Source: UBA2428 sp002343545
GTDB lineage: Bacteria; Bdellovibrionota; UBA2428
Length of the DNA: 22,669 nucleotides
Direction of reading: 5' to 3'
Assembly (NCBI GenBank): GCA_937952285.1
Contig: CALFZE010000074.1
Span: 1 to 22,669, forward strand
The position numbers were made by a program, and so were the translations under genes. Positions 6,908 to 15,893 of the stretch are shown here, in pieces. Under the pieces are notes generated by a model. It saw only the letters and a list, made by a program, of their open reading frames with translations. It ran no database searches and was not told the DNA's origin. How positions within the stretch are numbered: the first letter of the stretch is position 1; each line of letters begins with the position of its first letter.

Positions 6908-7810
6908 GTGAATCTTAACAATATCGATCTCAACAAGCTGGCCGTCTTCGCCCAGGTCGTCGAGGCCGGGACCTACCGTCTCGCCTCGGAGCGGCTCAAC
7001 GTCACGCCTTCGGCCTTGAGTCAGACGATCACGGGGCTCGAACGCTCCCTCGGCGTGCCGCTCTTCGAGCGTATCGGCAAGCGTCTCGTCCCGACGCCCC
7101 TCGGGCTCGAGATTCGGCGCTCCTTCCGCGCCCACCGCGAGGCGTTCCAGGACGAGCTCACGCGCATCGCCGGCCGTGCTCGCGAAGTGACGGGCTTATT
7201 GAGAATCGGCGCTTACCTCGAGTTCGCGAAGTTTCGCTTGGCGCCCGTCCTCGCCGAGTTCCAACGTGAGCATCCCGACGTCCAGGTCAAGATGGTCTTC
7301 GAACCGCCGAGTCGACTGCACCGCATGCTCGAGGCCGACAAGCTCGACGTCTGCTTTTCGATTTATCCGGAGCGCGACCGTCTCGTACGGTCGCGCGCGA
7401 TCTACACCGAGGAGCTCGTTCTTGTGGCGCCCGAGGGGCGGCTCGGGCCGAGGCCCACCGTCGAGGAACTGCTCGAGGTGCCGATGATCGAGTACTACTT
7501 TAATCACCAGCCGATCCGCCGTTGGCTCGCGCTGCACTACCGCAAGAAGCCGAAGACCCTGCCCATCCGGACCTACGCGTCCACGGCTGAGATGGTCCTC
7601 GCGCTGGCCCGCGCCGGTTTGGGGGCGGGGGTCGTGCCGGCCTACTTGCTCGAGGGAACGGGCGGAACGGAGGGGCTTACGGTCGTGCGGCCAAGCCCAC
7701 GCAAGCTCATCGACCACATCTGGATGCTTCGGCGAAAGGTCGGGGACGCCTCGACGGCCCTCGGCGCCTTTACGGCCCGCATCGAAAGTGCCTTCGGCGA
7801 CGAGGCCTAG
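6908..7810 (+). CDS. LysR-family transcriptional regulator
   Basis: 300 aa, the usual length. The start is GTG at 6908-6910; no Shine-Dalgarno is visible. The N-terminal winged helix-turn-helix occupies about residues 7-66 (LAVFAQVVEAGTYRLASERLNVTPSALSQTITGLERSLGVPLFER). The substrate-binding part follows from about 95 (LLRIGAYLEFAKFRLAPVLAEFQREHPDVQVKMVF) and ends with the typical GLGAGVVPAYL segment. LysR proteins usually control a divergent neighbour and themselves. Here the neighbour is the CADD-folK-nnrD operon, 97 bases away, with an 18-bp dyad between them. The regulated pathway and inducer are therefore inferred to be connected to folate/pABA, but no ligand can be read from the sequence. 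Confidence 0.93.
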   Translation: MNLNNIDLNKLAVFAQVVEAGTYRLASERLNVTPSALSQTITGLERSLGVPLFERIGKRLVPTPLGLEIRRSFRAHREAFQDELTRIAGRAREVTGLLRIGAYLEFAKFRLAPVLAEFQREHPDVQVKMVFEPPSRLHRMLEADKLDVCFSIYPERDRLVRSRAIYTEELVLVAPEGRLGPRPTVEELLEVPMIEYYFNHQPIRRWLALHYRKKPKTLPIRTYASTAEMVLALARAGLGAGVVPAYLLEGTGGTEGLTVVRPSPRKLIDHIWMLRRKVGDASTALGAFTARIESAFGDEA

Positions 7811-7903
7811 GTTTTGAGGGTCGGTGTATGAAGATCGTGCGAAAAGTTGGGGGGCGGTCAATTTTAGGGCGGGGAAAGCCGAAGCGAGAATGAGGAGGAC
7901 CTC

Positions 7904-8323
7904 ATGACAAAGTTTCTTGCGCTCACGTCTCTCTTGGCGCTTTCGGTTCCGGCCTTCGCGGGTGGAGGCGATGCGAGTTTCCCCTTCGATGTTCTCATCG
8001 TAAGCTCTCCGGATCGCTCGTTTAAGGACGACGGAACCGTCGTCCAAGTCGAGAACCAGCCGGACAGTTACACGATTTCGGAAGAAGCCACGGATTGCAC
8101 TTCGGCGGCAGAAGTCGTTCTGGTGAAACATTCCAGGGCCAAAGCGAGGGCCGCTTGCGCCAAGGTGAATGACACCCGGAGAGTCTTTACCAATTTGAAG
8201 GACATCGGCTGTAAGGTGGTCGATAGCGGCACCATGCCGGTCAAAGTTCCCGGCGGCGGTTTCGCTTGCGTGGGTTGGGCCCGTATCAAGGGCTTCCGCC
8301 AAGGCCGTACTTTTGTCGAGTGA
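7904..8323 (+). CDS. Small secreted protein of unknown function
   Basis: 139 aa. The ATG at 7904 has a strong ribosome site AGGAGG five nt upstream. Residues 1-19 form a Sec signal peptide ending AFA before GGGDASFPFDV. The mature part has four Cys (in DCTSA, AACAK, DIGCKV and FACVGW) that could pair after export. I do not recognise a family. The regular pattern of short polar and hydrophobic stretches suggests a small beta-rich domain, but this is weak. The gene lies 93 nt after the LysR-type gene and 121 nt before asnS, so it may be a single transcription unit. Confidence 0.75.
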   Translation: MTKFLALTSLLALSVPAFAGGGDASFPFDVLIVSSPDRSFKDDGTVVQVENQPDSYTISEEATDCTSAAEVVLVKHSRAKARAACAKVNDTRRVFTNLKDIGCKVVDSGTMPVKVPGGGFACVGWARIKGFRQGRTFVE

Positions 8324-8339
8324 CCCGTCCGTCTAGGGG

Positions 8340-8394
8340 CTTTCGCGACGCGTCCCGAGCCGGCGGGCATGGGACGCGTTTCGGCTCGCGAAAG
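8340..8394. other. Long imperfect hairpin region between the secreted protein gene and asnS
   Basis: 8340-8348 pairs with 8386-8394 (9 bp), and 8349-8356 with 8371-8378 (8 bp) inside it. A competing helix pairs 8356-8362 with 8382-8388 (7 bp). No T-run follows, so it is not a classical terminator. It could be the transcript end of the upstream gene. If the promoter at 8409-8437 is the only one for asnS, the hairpin lies outside the asnS transcript. Confidence 0.4.
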
Positions 8395-8408
8395 ATTCTC
8401 GCCCAGGG

Positions 8409-8437
8409 TTTCCAGGCTTCCGCCGGGGCGCTATAAA
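8409..8437 (+). promoter_or_regulatory. Candidate asnS promoter, giving a leaderless mRNA
   Basis: TTTCCA (8409-8414), a 17-nt spacer and TATAAA (8432-8437). The -10 ends only 7 nt before the ATG at 8445, so transcription would start at or next to the A of the start codon. No Shine-Dalgarno is present between them. Confidence 0.5.
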
Positions 8438-8444
8438 ATCTCCC

Positions 8445-9845
<1,401 letters not shown>

Positions 9846-9855
9846 CGATCGTGCT

Positions 9856-10929
9856 CTACGGCGCGACGCCGTTGCGTAACGAATAAATGCCTTCAATTGA
9901 GCTGACGAGGGCGTCGCCGAGCTTCGGCTTCAAGCGGTTAAGCAGGCGATAGAAGCGGTTTCGTTTCGCGCGGATCGAGATGGGCTCCGGCCAGAGGGCG
10001 TGGCAAAGGTAGTGGCGGCTGACGGGGCCGCGCTTGAGGATCGCGAGCAGGCGGCCCTCGAGATCGGTCAAGCTTTCGCCGTCGAAGCGCCGTGGCCCTT
10101 GGCCCCAGGTCGAGCGTGCGAGCGAGAAGCGAAAAAAGGGGCAGATCGTGCCGTAGTCCTCGGGGCGGGGTTCGCGGTCGCGGAGGCCAAGTTTCCACCC
10201 GATGAAGTCGACGGGAAAGCGGTGACGTTCCTCGTGGGGGCCTAGGACTTTCTCGAAGGCCGCGCGCGCGAGCGCGGGCTCGCCGGCTTCGGCGTGCAGG
10301 AGGGTCGCGAAGAGCTGCGCGGATTCGCGGTCCGAGTGATCGGCGAAGATCTCGAGCTTCGGCATCGCTTCCATGAGCTCGTCGCGGGCCGCGTTCAGCC
10401 GTCCATCCTGGTGATAGAGCATCGCGAGCTGGCGGCCGATGAGGCCCATGAGCTTGCCGCTCTGTCGGGCGTGCGCGAGGCGTCGAAGGGAGTAGAAGCG
10501 TTCGATGCGCGACGCGAGGTCTTCGGGCCGCTCGAGATTTTCGGCGCCGATGGCTTCGTTGTAGAGGCTCAAAAGCTCGCGCTCCGGGTCGCCGATCTTG
10601 GCGTACGCCGTGGCCGCGGTTCGGAATTCCTGCGCGCCCCGCACGAAATCGCCCAGGTTGAAGGCGAGCAGGCCGTTCACCCACCCGATCTCGGCGCGCA
10701 GGCTCGGGTTCTCGCCGCGCGGCTCGTCGAGGTAATGATCTTCGGACGGATTACCGGCCTTCATCGCGAGCCGCGTCGTGAGGAGACGAATCCAACTCCG
10801 CTCGAGCGAGCCTCCGGTGGCGGGTTCCGCGCTCAGCTCGCTGAGCTGGGTCGCCGCGTTTTCGAGCGAGCCCGCGAGAATACGCCGTCGCAGCTCGAGG
10901 TAGAGGGGCGGCATCGTCGCGGTGCTCAT
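9856..10929 (-). CDS. TPR-like protein with C-terminal winged-helix domain
   Basis: 357 aa from the ATG at 10927-10929, which overlaps the protease stop as ATGA. The frame is open much further upstream but only through the protease gene. Residues about 80-230 are helical and alanine-rich with repeated 30-40-residue blocks (for example LGDFVRGAQEFRTAATAYAKIGDPERELLSLYNEA), as in TPR-type solenoids. Residues about 285-352 (LTDLEGRLLAILKRGPVSRHYLCHALWP ... NRFYRLLNRLKPKLGDALVSSIEGIYSL) look like an OmpR/SARP-type winged helix ending in the wing hairpin. No signal peptide. A role as a cytosolic regulator is inferred. Coupling to a secreted protease suggests it may control or respond to that protein, but no target is visible. 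Confidence 0.75.
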   Translation of the reverse strand: MSTATMPPLYLELRRRILAGSLENAATQLSELSAEPATGGSLERSWIRLLTTRLAMKAGNPSEDHYLDEPRGENPSLRAEIGWVNGLLAFNLGDFVRGAQEFRTAATAYAKIGDPERELLSLYNEAIGAENLERPEDLASRIERFYSLRRLAHARQSGKLMGLIGRQLAMLYHQDGRLNAARDELMEAMPKLEIFADHSDRESAQLFATLLHAEAGEPALARAAFEKVLGPHEERHRFPVDFIGWKLGLRDREPRPEDYGTICPFFRFSLARSTWGQGPRRFDGESLTDLEGRLLAILKRGPVSRHYLCHALWPEPISIRAKRNRFYRLLNRLKPKLGDALVSSIEGIYSLRNGVAP

Positions 10930-12689
10930 GGGTTGGCTCCGAGGTAGGGGGAATACCAGGCGTCCGAGAGGATCCACTCGGAGCGTTTGCCTTTGCCTTC
11001 CGCTTCGAGGCGGAAGAGGGACTCGCGATTCTCGAGGCCGAAGTCCAATTCGATCGAGAAAGCGGCCGTTTCGAAGGCGTAGGACCAACCGTCCGAGGGG
11101 GCCGAGAACTTGGCCTTCCCGAGGGCGCTCTCGTATTCGAGGTCGAGCTTTTCGGCCGTCCAACGGACCCGGTAGCTTTGCTCGTCGCCGTCGTGGCGGA
11201 TCTCGACGGCGTCGTCGGTGCAGCTCAGCGTGCCGAGTTCCGCGGAGCTCGTCTTTTTGCCGGCCCGCTCGCCCACGAAGCTTCGGCGTTGCCGGTAGAG
11301 CGTCTTCCGGTCCAAGAAATTCACCAAGGGGTCCACGCTCAAGGTCGAGGTCCAACGGAACGTTTTCGCGCCGTGGAGGTGTCGATCGCAGAAGTCACGC
11401 AAGAGCTGCCCTTGGGCCTTGCGTTGGGGGCGGAAGGCACCGCGAAGTTCGCGCCAGTCCTCGGCGGAGAGATCGTCTTTCGAGGCGATCTGGAGCTGGT
11501 GCAGGCTTTGGAATTTCAGGTAATCGTCGTCGCCGCGCAGGGCGTAGAGACGCCATCCGCGTTCGTCTTCGAGGCCGCCCGCGCGGCAAGCGACCTTGCC
11601 CCGGTACTCGACGTCGAAGTGCCGGAGGTCGCCGCTTCCTTGGAAAGTCGTAAAGAAAAGTCGTCCGAGACGAGCGCGGCCGGCGCCATCGGCCCAGGCG
11701 CCCGCTCCGTCGGCCCAGGCACCGACCCCATCCGTCCAGGCTCCGACTCCGTCGGCCCAGGCGCCGACCCCATCCGTCCAAGCGCCGACGCCATCCGTCC
11801 AGGATCCGACGGCGGCCTGCCAGCTCACGCCGGAGCAGCGATCGCCGATGAATTCGGAACTTTGCTCGCGCGCGATCCGGAAGGAAGGTTTCGTTTCGAA
11901 ACGAAATCCTTCGAGTCGAAAAGGGTCCTCGCCGCGCGCCAAAGCGGGCAGGGCGGCTTCGATCGTTTTCCACGGCAAGATGAAAGACTCGCTACCGCCG
12001 ATGCGGGTCTTAGTTATCATGCCGCTCAGCCGAAGACGGCGATCGCCCGTGTATTGGGTACGGTCGATCACCGGACTTCCGCTCATGCCTTCGGCGACGG
12101 AAACGCGGTAGGTTTTTTGGATGCGCTCGTAGCCGAGGTGGCCCTCGCCGACGTTCCAAAGCGGATCGTATTCGATGGCGTCCCAAAGAATGCGGAAGCC
12201 GTCGCCTTTCCACGGGACGACGAGGGCCGCGAAATCGCGGTAGTCGCTCCGGGCAAAAGTACCGAAAGCATCGACTTCGCCCCGTTCGTTGACCAAGGAC
12301 GGGCCCGCGAAGCTCGTCGCCTGTTCCGCGTCCTGGAAAGCTAAAAGCGCGAGGTCCATGGCCTTCGAGAGTCCGACGCGTTTGACGGCGTATTCCCGTC
12401 CGACGCAGCGGATGCGAAGGGGGCGGGTTTCGCCCACGACATGGGCGGGCGTGAGAAAACGTAACTGGCCGCCTATGCGAAGCGTCCAGCCGATGCCCAT
12501 GCTCAAGGAGCCCGCGGCATCGGCGCGCAAGACGTGAACGAGTCGGCACTGGGGATCGACCGCGGGATAGATCTGCTCGTGCTGCGCGACGAGTTGCTTC
12601 GTGAAGGTGAGACGGGGCCACTCCTTCTCCGCGCGCGCGGCCGCCGGGGCCATCAGGGCGAAGGCGAGGAAAGGAGTTAGGCTTCGCAT
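10926..12689 (-). CDS. Secreted trypsin-like serine protease with W-rich heptad repeat
   Basis: 587 aa. Signal peptide 1-20 (cleavage after ARA). A chymotrypsin-fold protease domain covers about 45-235, with triad His83 in LTPAHVVG, Asp112 in KAMDLALL and Ser203 in AEGMSGSPVID. The SGSP form resembles HtrA-like and V8-like proteases. No PDZ domain is seen. Residues about 293-335 hold six heptads of GAW(T/A)DG(V/A), encoded by 21-bp tandem repeats. A C-terminal part of about 250 residues is not recognised; it is rich in beta-like stretches. The start ATG at 12687-12689 has no Shine-Dalgarno, and TAGAAT lies 6 nt upstream, so the mRNA may be leaderless. The gene is translationally coupled to a TPR/winged-helix protein. 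Substrates are unknown. Confidence 0.85.
   Translation of the reverse strand: MRSLTPFLAFALMAPAAARAEKEWPRLTFTKQLVAQHEQIYPAVDPQCRLVHVLRADAAGSLSMGIGWTLRIGGQLRFLTPAHVVGETRPLRIRCVGREYAVKRVGLSKAMDLALLAFQDAEQATSFAGPSLVNERGEVDAFGTFARSDYRDFAALVVPWKGDGFRILWDAIEYDPLWNVGEGHLGYERIQKTYRVSVAEGMSGSPVIDRTQYTGDRRLRLSGMITKTRIGGSESFILPWKTIEAALPALARGEDPFRLEGFRFETKPSFRIAREQSSEFIGDRCSGVSWQAAVGSWTDGVGAWTDGVGAWADGVGAWTDGVGAWADGAGAWADGAGRARLGRLFFTTFQGSGDLRHFDVEYRGKVACRAGGLEDERGWRLYALRGDDDYLKFQSLHQLQIASKDDLSAEDWRELRGAFRPQRKAQGQLLRDFCDRHLHGAKTFRWTSTLSVDPLVNFLDRKTLYRQRRSFVGERAGKKTSSAELGTLSCTDDAVEIRHDGDEQSYRVRWTAEKLDLEYESALGKAKFSAPSDGWSYAFETAAFSIELDFGLENRESLFRLEAEGKGKRSEWILSDAWYSPYLGANP
11682..11807 (-). repeat. 21-bp tandem repeat, six units, inside the protease gene
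   Basis: Six consecutive 21-bp units (starting at 11682, 11703, 11724, 11745, 11766 and 11787) differ at a few positions. Two sub-types (with CGTCGGCCCAGG or CATCCGTCCAGG cores) partly alternate. Each encodes one heptad GAW(T/A)DG(V/A). Unit length is a multiple of three, so copy-number change would keep the reading frame. Confidence 0.95.
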
Positions 12690-12914
12690 GGGGGTATTCT
12701 AAGGCGCCCGATTTCTCCTTCGAAAGCGCCAACTTGGCCGGGAGCGTTGACAACTTCGACAGCGCTTTTTTGGGCGACGAAGCCCGCGAAATCGCAGGGA
12801 TGTAAGCGCCACCGCCTTTTCCGGGACCGAGATGTAAGGAGAAGTTGTACGACGCGTTGTGGCATTTATGCCCGCGGCGCTCCACGGTCGGAGTCGCTTT
12901 GGAGGTATGGATTC
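12690..12914. other. Divergent intergenic region, no gene seen
   Basis: 225 bases between the protease and the secreted-protein operon. A perfect TTGACA occurs at 12747-12752, but no good -10 lies 16-18 nt downstream. A GGAGG ribosome site for the right-hand gene is at 12901-12905. No RNA gene or repeat was seen. Confidence 0.5.
12696..12701 (-). promoter_or_regulatory. Candidate -10 of the protease gene, leaderless arrangement
   Basis: TAGAAT on the minus strand ends 6 nt before the ATG. No ribosome site is present and the upstream -35 is poor (TTCGAA). It parallels the asnS arrangement. Confidence 0.35.
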
Positions 12915-13652
12915 ATGAAGCTTCTTCGACTCACCACGCTCGCGGGGCTCCTCGCGGGCTTACCCGCCATGGCCCAAGGCGAGCCCCCGCTGAATGCCGC
13001 CGGGACGGTACTCCTCGAGATCGGCATGAACGAGCACACTTCGGGCACCAACAGCCTCGAGGAGCTGCGCGACGACTGCCAGCGCGCCGTGGATGCCTAC
13101 AAAGCTCGCTACCTCTACACCATCTGCGAGTACCACCAGAAGGATTGGGAAGACACCTACTGGGAAGGCGGCGTCGCCACCAGCGACGTCGTGATCGGTT
13201 ACACCGAAGAAACGACGACTTCCTACTACTCGGATCGTTCCTCCGGCTCCGCTCGGCGCGGCGGCGGGTGGCATCGGGAAGAGCTCCGGGGGCGTCGTTC
13301 TTCGAGCGGCGGCTACACCCACACTTCGGTCGTTCCCGTTATGGGCACCGTGCAAACGCCCTACCATTACAGCTACACGGTGCCCAAGACCGTCTACGGC
13401 CTGCGCGTGATCGGGGTCGTGGACCGCTTGACGGCGCCCTGGCGCGAAGTCGAGTCGAGCCTCACGCTCGCCTTCCGTCGTCCCCTCGCTTACTCGACGG
13501 AATCCCTCGCGCTCGGAGCCTGCGGCGCCCGCCTCGTCTCGATGTGGCAAAGCGCGGAGGCTTTCCGCTACCTGAAGGCCCGTTGCCGCGCCTCCGAGTT
13601 GCCGGAAGGGCGCTTCTACTACGTCGTCGAAACCCAGAGTCCCTTTTTCTAG
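12915..13652 (+). CDS. Secreted protein of unknown function, first gene of a three-gene operon
   Basis: 245 aa from the ATG at 12915, with GGAGG nine nt upstream; the frame is open earlier but only this start gives a signal peptide (1-20, cleavage after AMA). The mature protein has Cys in DDCQRA, TICEYH, GACGARL and ARCRAS, which may form two disulfides. A low-complexity stretch of Ser, Arg and Gly (about residues 105-135, YYSDRSSGSARRGGGW) looks like a disordered loop. It is flanked by beta-like segments rich in Thr, Val and Tyr (GYTHTSVVPVMGTVQTPYHYSYTVPKTVYGLRVIG). No family recognised. The stop overlaps the ribosome site of the next gene, so the two are almost certainly co-transcribed. 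Confidence 0.8.
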   Translation: MKLLRLTTLAGLLAGLPAMAQGEPPLNAAGTVLLEIGMNEHTSGTNSLEELRDDCQRAVDAYKARYLYTICEYHQKDWEDTYWEGGVATSDVVIGYTEETTTSYYSDRSSGSARRGGGWHREELRGRRSSSGGYTHTSVVPVMGTVQTPYHYSYTVPKTVYGLRVIGVVDRLTAPWREVESSLTLAFRRPLAYSTESLALGACGARLVSMWQSAEAFRYLKARCRASELPEGRFYYVVETQSPFF

Positions 13653-13660
13653 GAGCTAAA

Positions 13661-14686
13661 ATGAAAACTGTTTACTCTGTCATCGCCCTCACCCTGCTCG
13701 CCTCGGGCGCTCGCGCCGCCGAGTTCCGCTCGGCCTCGCAGGTCGTGCGCTTGCCCTACCATAGCTTCGCCGACCGGGAAGGTCTGCTGAACCTCGGTCC
13801 GGTCGCGCTCTTCCTTCAGGGCACGGCGGCCGCGAACCAGAAGGCCTTCGCGGGCCTCAAGACCTCGCTCAAGGTCGAAAGCTTCCGCCCCGACCTGAAC
13901 GACATCTCGGTTCTCGTCCGCTACGAATCGGCCGGCTTTCGCAAGGTCCTCGAATCGGGTCGGAGCGAGCTCAACGTGCGCCTCAACCTGCGCATCCTCT
14001 CGTGCGACGGCGAGATGGAGTTCCCGACGCAAACTTCGGCGGGTCAGCTCCAGAGCTTCCTCGCCTCGCTCCTCTTTACCCCGGCGGACCTCGCGTCGTG
14101 CAGCCTCGAAATCCGGCGCGTCGGTCTCTCGGACCTTTCCATCGAAGTTCCGACCGTGCAGAGCCGTATCCTGACCAAGTCGCCGCTCAACAACCTCGTG
14201 GCCTGGAGCGAGCTGCATTCCGCGCGCGTCGTCGTGGACCTCACCGACGAAGAGAGCCTTCGTTTCCGTTCGGTCGTCTACCGACCGGGAACGACCTTCC
14301 TGTACGAAGGCGCGACCTGGGGCACGAACTACCGTCTCGAGACGGTAGGCGAAAGCGCGGAACGCCGCACGCTCGCGAACGAGGTTCGGGCCTCCCTCGC
14401 GCGGGTGATGAACGTCTTGGAAGGCTACCGGAACGAGCTTCTCGTGTGCCTCGCGAGCGGAAACCTGGCGGGCCGCACGCTGCAGCTCGACGCCTACCTC
14501 GAAGAGAACAAGGAAGTCCTGCGCCGTGACCTTCGCTTCGTGCGCGAGAACTACGCCGCGCTCCCACCTTTCGAACAGATCACGACGATTCGCGGCATGA
14601 CGCGTTTGATCGCGCAGCTCGGCGAAGCCGACCGCGCCGTCAACGTGAAGGATTCTTTCGAACGTATCATTCGCACGGATCGCTAA
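13661..14686 (+). CDS. Secreted protein of unknown function, second gene of the operon
   Basis: 341 aa. The ATG at 13661 is preceded by AGGAG at 13651-13655, which overlaps the previous stop codon. The frame is open far upstream, but that part only shadows the first gene. Signal peptide 1-19 (cleavage after ARA, mature start AEFRSASQVV). Residues about 40-230 look beta-rich, with a Cys pair (in ILSCDGEM and LASCSLEIRR) likely to be a disulfide. The last 100 residues are helical (LANEVRASLARVMNVLEGYRNELLVCLASGN). No catalytic motif was seen and no family recognised. Location is periplasm or outside the cell. A structural or binding role is as likely as an enzymatic one. Confidence 0.8.
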   Translation: MKTVYSVIALTLLASGARAAEFRSASQVVRLPYHSFADREGLLNLGPVALFLQGTAAANQKAFAGLKTSLKVESFRPDLNDISVLVRYESAGFRKVLESGRSELNVRLNLRILSCDGEMEFPTQTSAGQLQSFLASLLFTPADLASCSLEIRRVGLSDLSIEVPTVQSRILTKSPLNNLVAWSELHSARVVVDLTDEESLRFRSVVYRPGTTFLYEGATWGTNYRLETVGESAERRTLANEVRASLARVMNVLEGYRNELLVCLASGNLAGRTLQLDAYLEENKEVLRRDLRFVRENYAALPPFEQITTIRGMTRLIAQLGEADRAVNVKDSFERIIRTDR

Positions 14687-14718
14687 CCGGAATTCCCGAA
14701 ATCAAAGAGGAGCCAGTC

Positions 14719-15492
14719 ATGAATATCTTCAAAGCGAGTGCCTTGTGCTTGGGTCTGGGTATGGCGGCGGCGGAAGCCGCCTCGCCCGCGGCGGAGCTCT
14801 TGCGGCCCGACGCCATCCTGACGCTGAAGCGCGACGTGAAGCTTCCCAAGGATTCCGAGGGCGCGGCCGTCCTGGGTTATACGGCCGTCGGCAAGGCGCT
14901 TAACTTCGTCACCAAGAAGTGCGTCCGCGAGAGCAAAGTCTCGGACTTTTCGCGTCGGAGCTACGACGCCAAGGTCTTCCTTTGGCAGCTGGACGAAAAC
15001 TTCGGCTTCCCGAATGAACCGCGACCGACTTGCCTCGAGACGAAGAACGAGACGACGAGCTACCGTCTCTCGATGCGCTGCGAACTGCGGTACGAGGCGT
15101 CCGATACGGACCGCGTGCTGAAGGCCGGCCGCGAGCTTGCGGTCATCGGGTGGGGGCGCCTCTTCGGCGCGTCCGACGACGCCTCGGTCTCGGACAGTCA
15201 CGTCGCCCGCGAAGGGATCGAGTTTCCGATCCGGAGCGTCGGCACGAACACGATGGCCAAGCTCTTTTGCCAGATCCGCTCGCCCCTTCTGAACGAACAG
15301 CATATGGAGCTCGACGGGATCAAAGGGCTCGTGAACATCGAAAGCGACCACGGTCACTACTGGATAAAGTCGGTCCTCTACGCGATGTCGACCGACGCCT
15401 ACGTGTCGCGCGCCGCCTTGATCGGAGCCCTCGAAGGGGCCTTCAAGATCTCGAACAACGCCGTGCTCGATACCGAGCCGGTCGACTTCTAG
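14719..15492 (+). CDS. Secreted protein of unknown function, third gene of the operon
   Basis: 257 aa. The ATG at 14719 has AGAGGAG six nt upstream. Signal peptide 1-20 (MNIFKASALCLGLGMAAAEA). The mature protein has Cys in TKKCVRE, PTCLETK, SMRCELRY and KLFCQIRS, an even number that suggests two disulfides. It has alternating strand-like segments and, like the second gene product, ends in a region of mixed strand and helix. No family recognised. The three genes are separated by 8 and 32 nt and all encode Sec substrates, so they probably act together in the envelope or outside. The TAG stop (15490-15492) overlaps the stop of the convergent response-regulator gene, leaving no room for a terminator. 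Confidence 0.8.
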   Translation: MNIFKASALCLGLGMAAAEAASPAAELLRPDAILTLKRDVKLPKDSEGAAVLGYTAVGKALNFVTKKCVRESKVSDFSRRSYDAKVFLWQLDENFGFPNEPRPTCLETKNETTSYRLSMRCELRYEASDTDRVLKAGRELAVIGWGRLFGASDDASVSDSHVAREGIEFPIRSVGTNTMAKLFCQIRSPLLNEQHMELDGIKGLVNIESDHGHYWIKSVLYAMSTDAYVSRAALIGALEGAFKISNNAVLDTEPVDF

Positions 15493-15893
15493 TCGACGGG
15501 ATCGTTACGGGGCTTCGCTTCGCCGAGCGCGTCGATGACCCGATTCGCGAGCGCGACGATGTCGAAAGGCTTCGGGAAGACGTCGACGACGTCGAGACGG
15601 CTCAGCTCTTCCTCGGCGTCGTTGAAACCCGAGCAGACGAAGACCTTCGCTCCGCACGTCGTTTCGTTCCGGAGTTGCCGCAGAAAGGCGAGGCCGTCCA
15701 TCTTGGGCATGCGTATGTCCGAGACGATGGCATCGAAGTCGGTCCGCCGGCAGAGTTCGAGCGCCTCGGCTCCGTCGGCGGCGGCGCTGACCCGCGCGCC
15801 GTAGCCCTCGAATTCGTCGACGAGGATCTCCCGCAGGAGCGCCTCGTCGTCGACGACCAGGATGTGGCGGCCGTTCAGCGCGCCGGTACTCAC
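15489..15893 (-). CDS. Single-domain response regulator (CheY-like receiver)
   Basis: 134 aa, a lone receiver domain with no output domain. Acidic pair Asp15/Asp16, phospho-acceptor Asp59 (IVSDIRMPKMDG), Ser88 at the usual Thr/Ser switch (VFVCSGF) and Lys108 (VFPKPFD) are all present, so it should be phosphorylatable. The start is GTG at 15891-15893, overlapping the stop of the kinase gene as GTGA; this couples the pair. The partner is the upstream PAS sensor kinase. With no DNA-binding domain it must act by protein contact or as a relay; the target is not visible here. Confidence 0.95.
   Translation of the reverse strand: MSTGALNGRHILVVDDEALLREILVDEFEGYGARVSAAADGAEALELCRRTDFDAIVSDIRMPKMDGLAFLRQLRNETTCGAKVFVCSGFNDAEEELSRLDVVDVFPKPFDIVALANRVIDALGEAKPRNDPVD

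Noticed and set aside
8340..8394. T-box or amino-acid riboswitch for asnS
   Set aside because: No T-box consensus, no terminator T-run, and the likely asnS promoter lies downstream of the structure.
11682..11807. Regular 21-bp repeats as a CRISPR array
   Set aside because: Units are directly adjacent with no spacers and lie in frame inside a protease gene.
12747..12752. Perfect TTGACA as promoter of the secreted-protein operon
   Set aside because: No acceptable -10 lies at 16-18 nt, so it is not called as a promoter.
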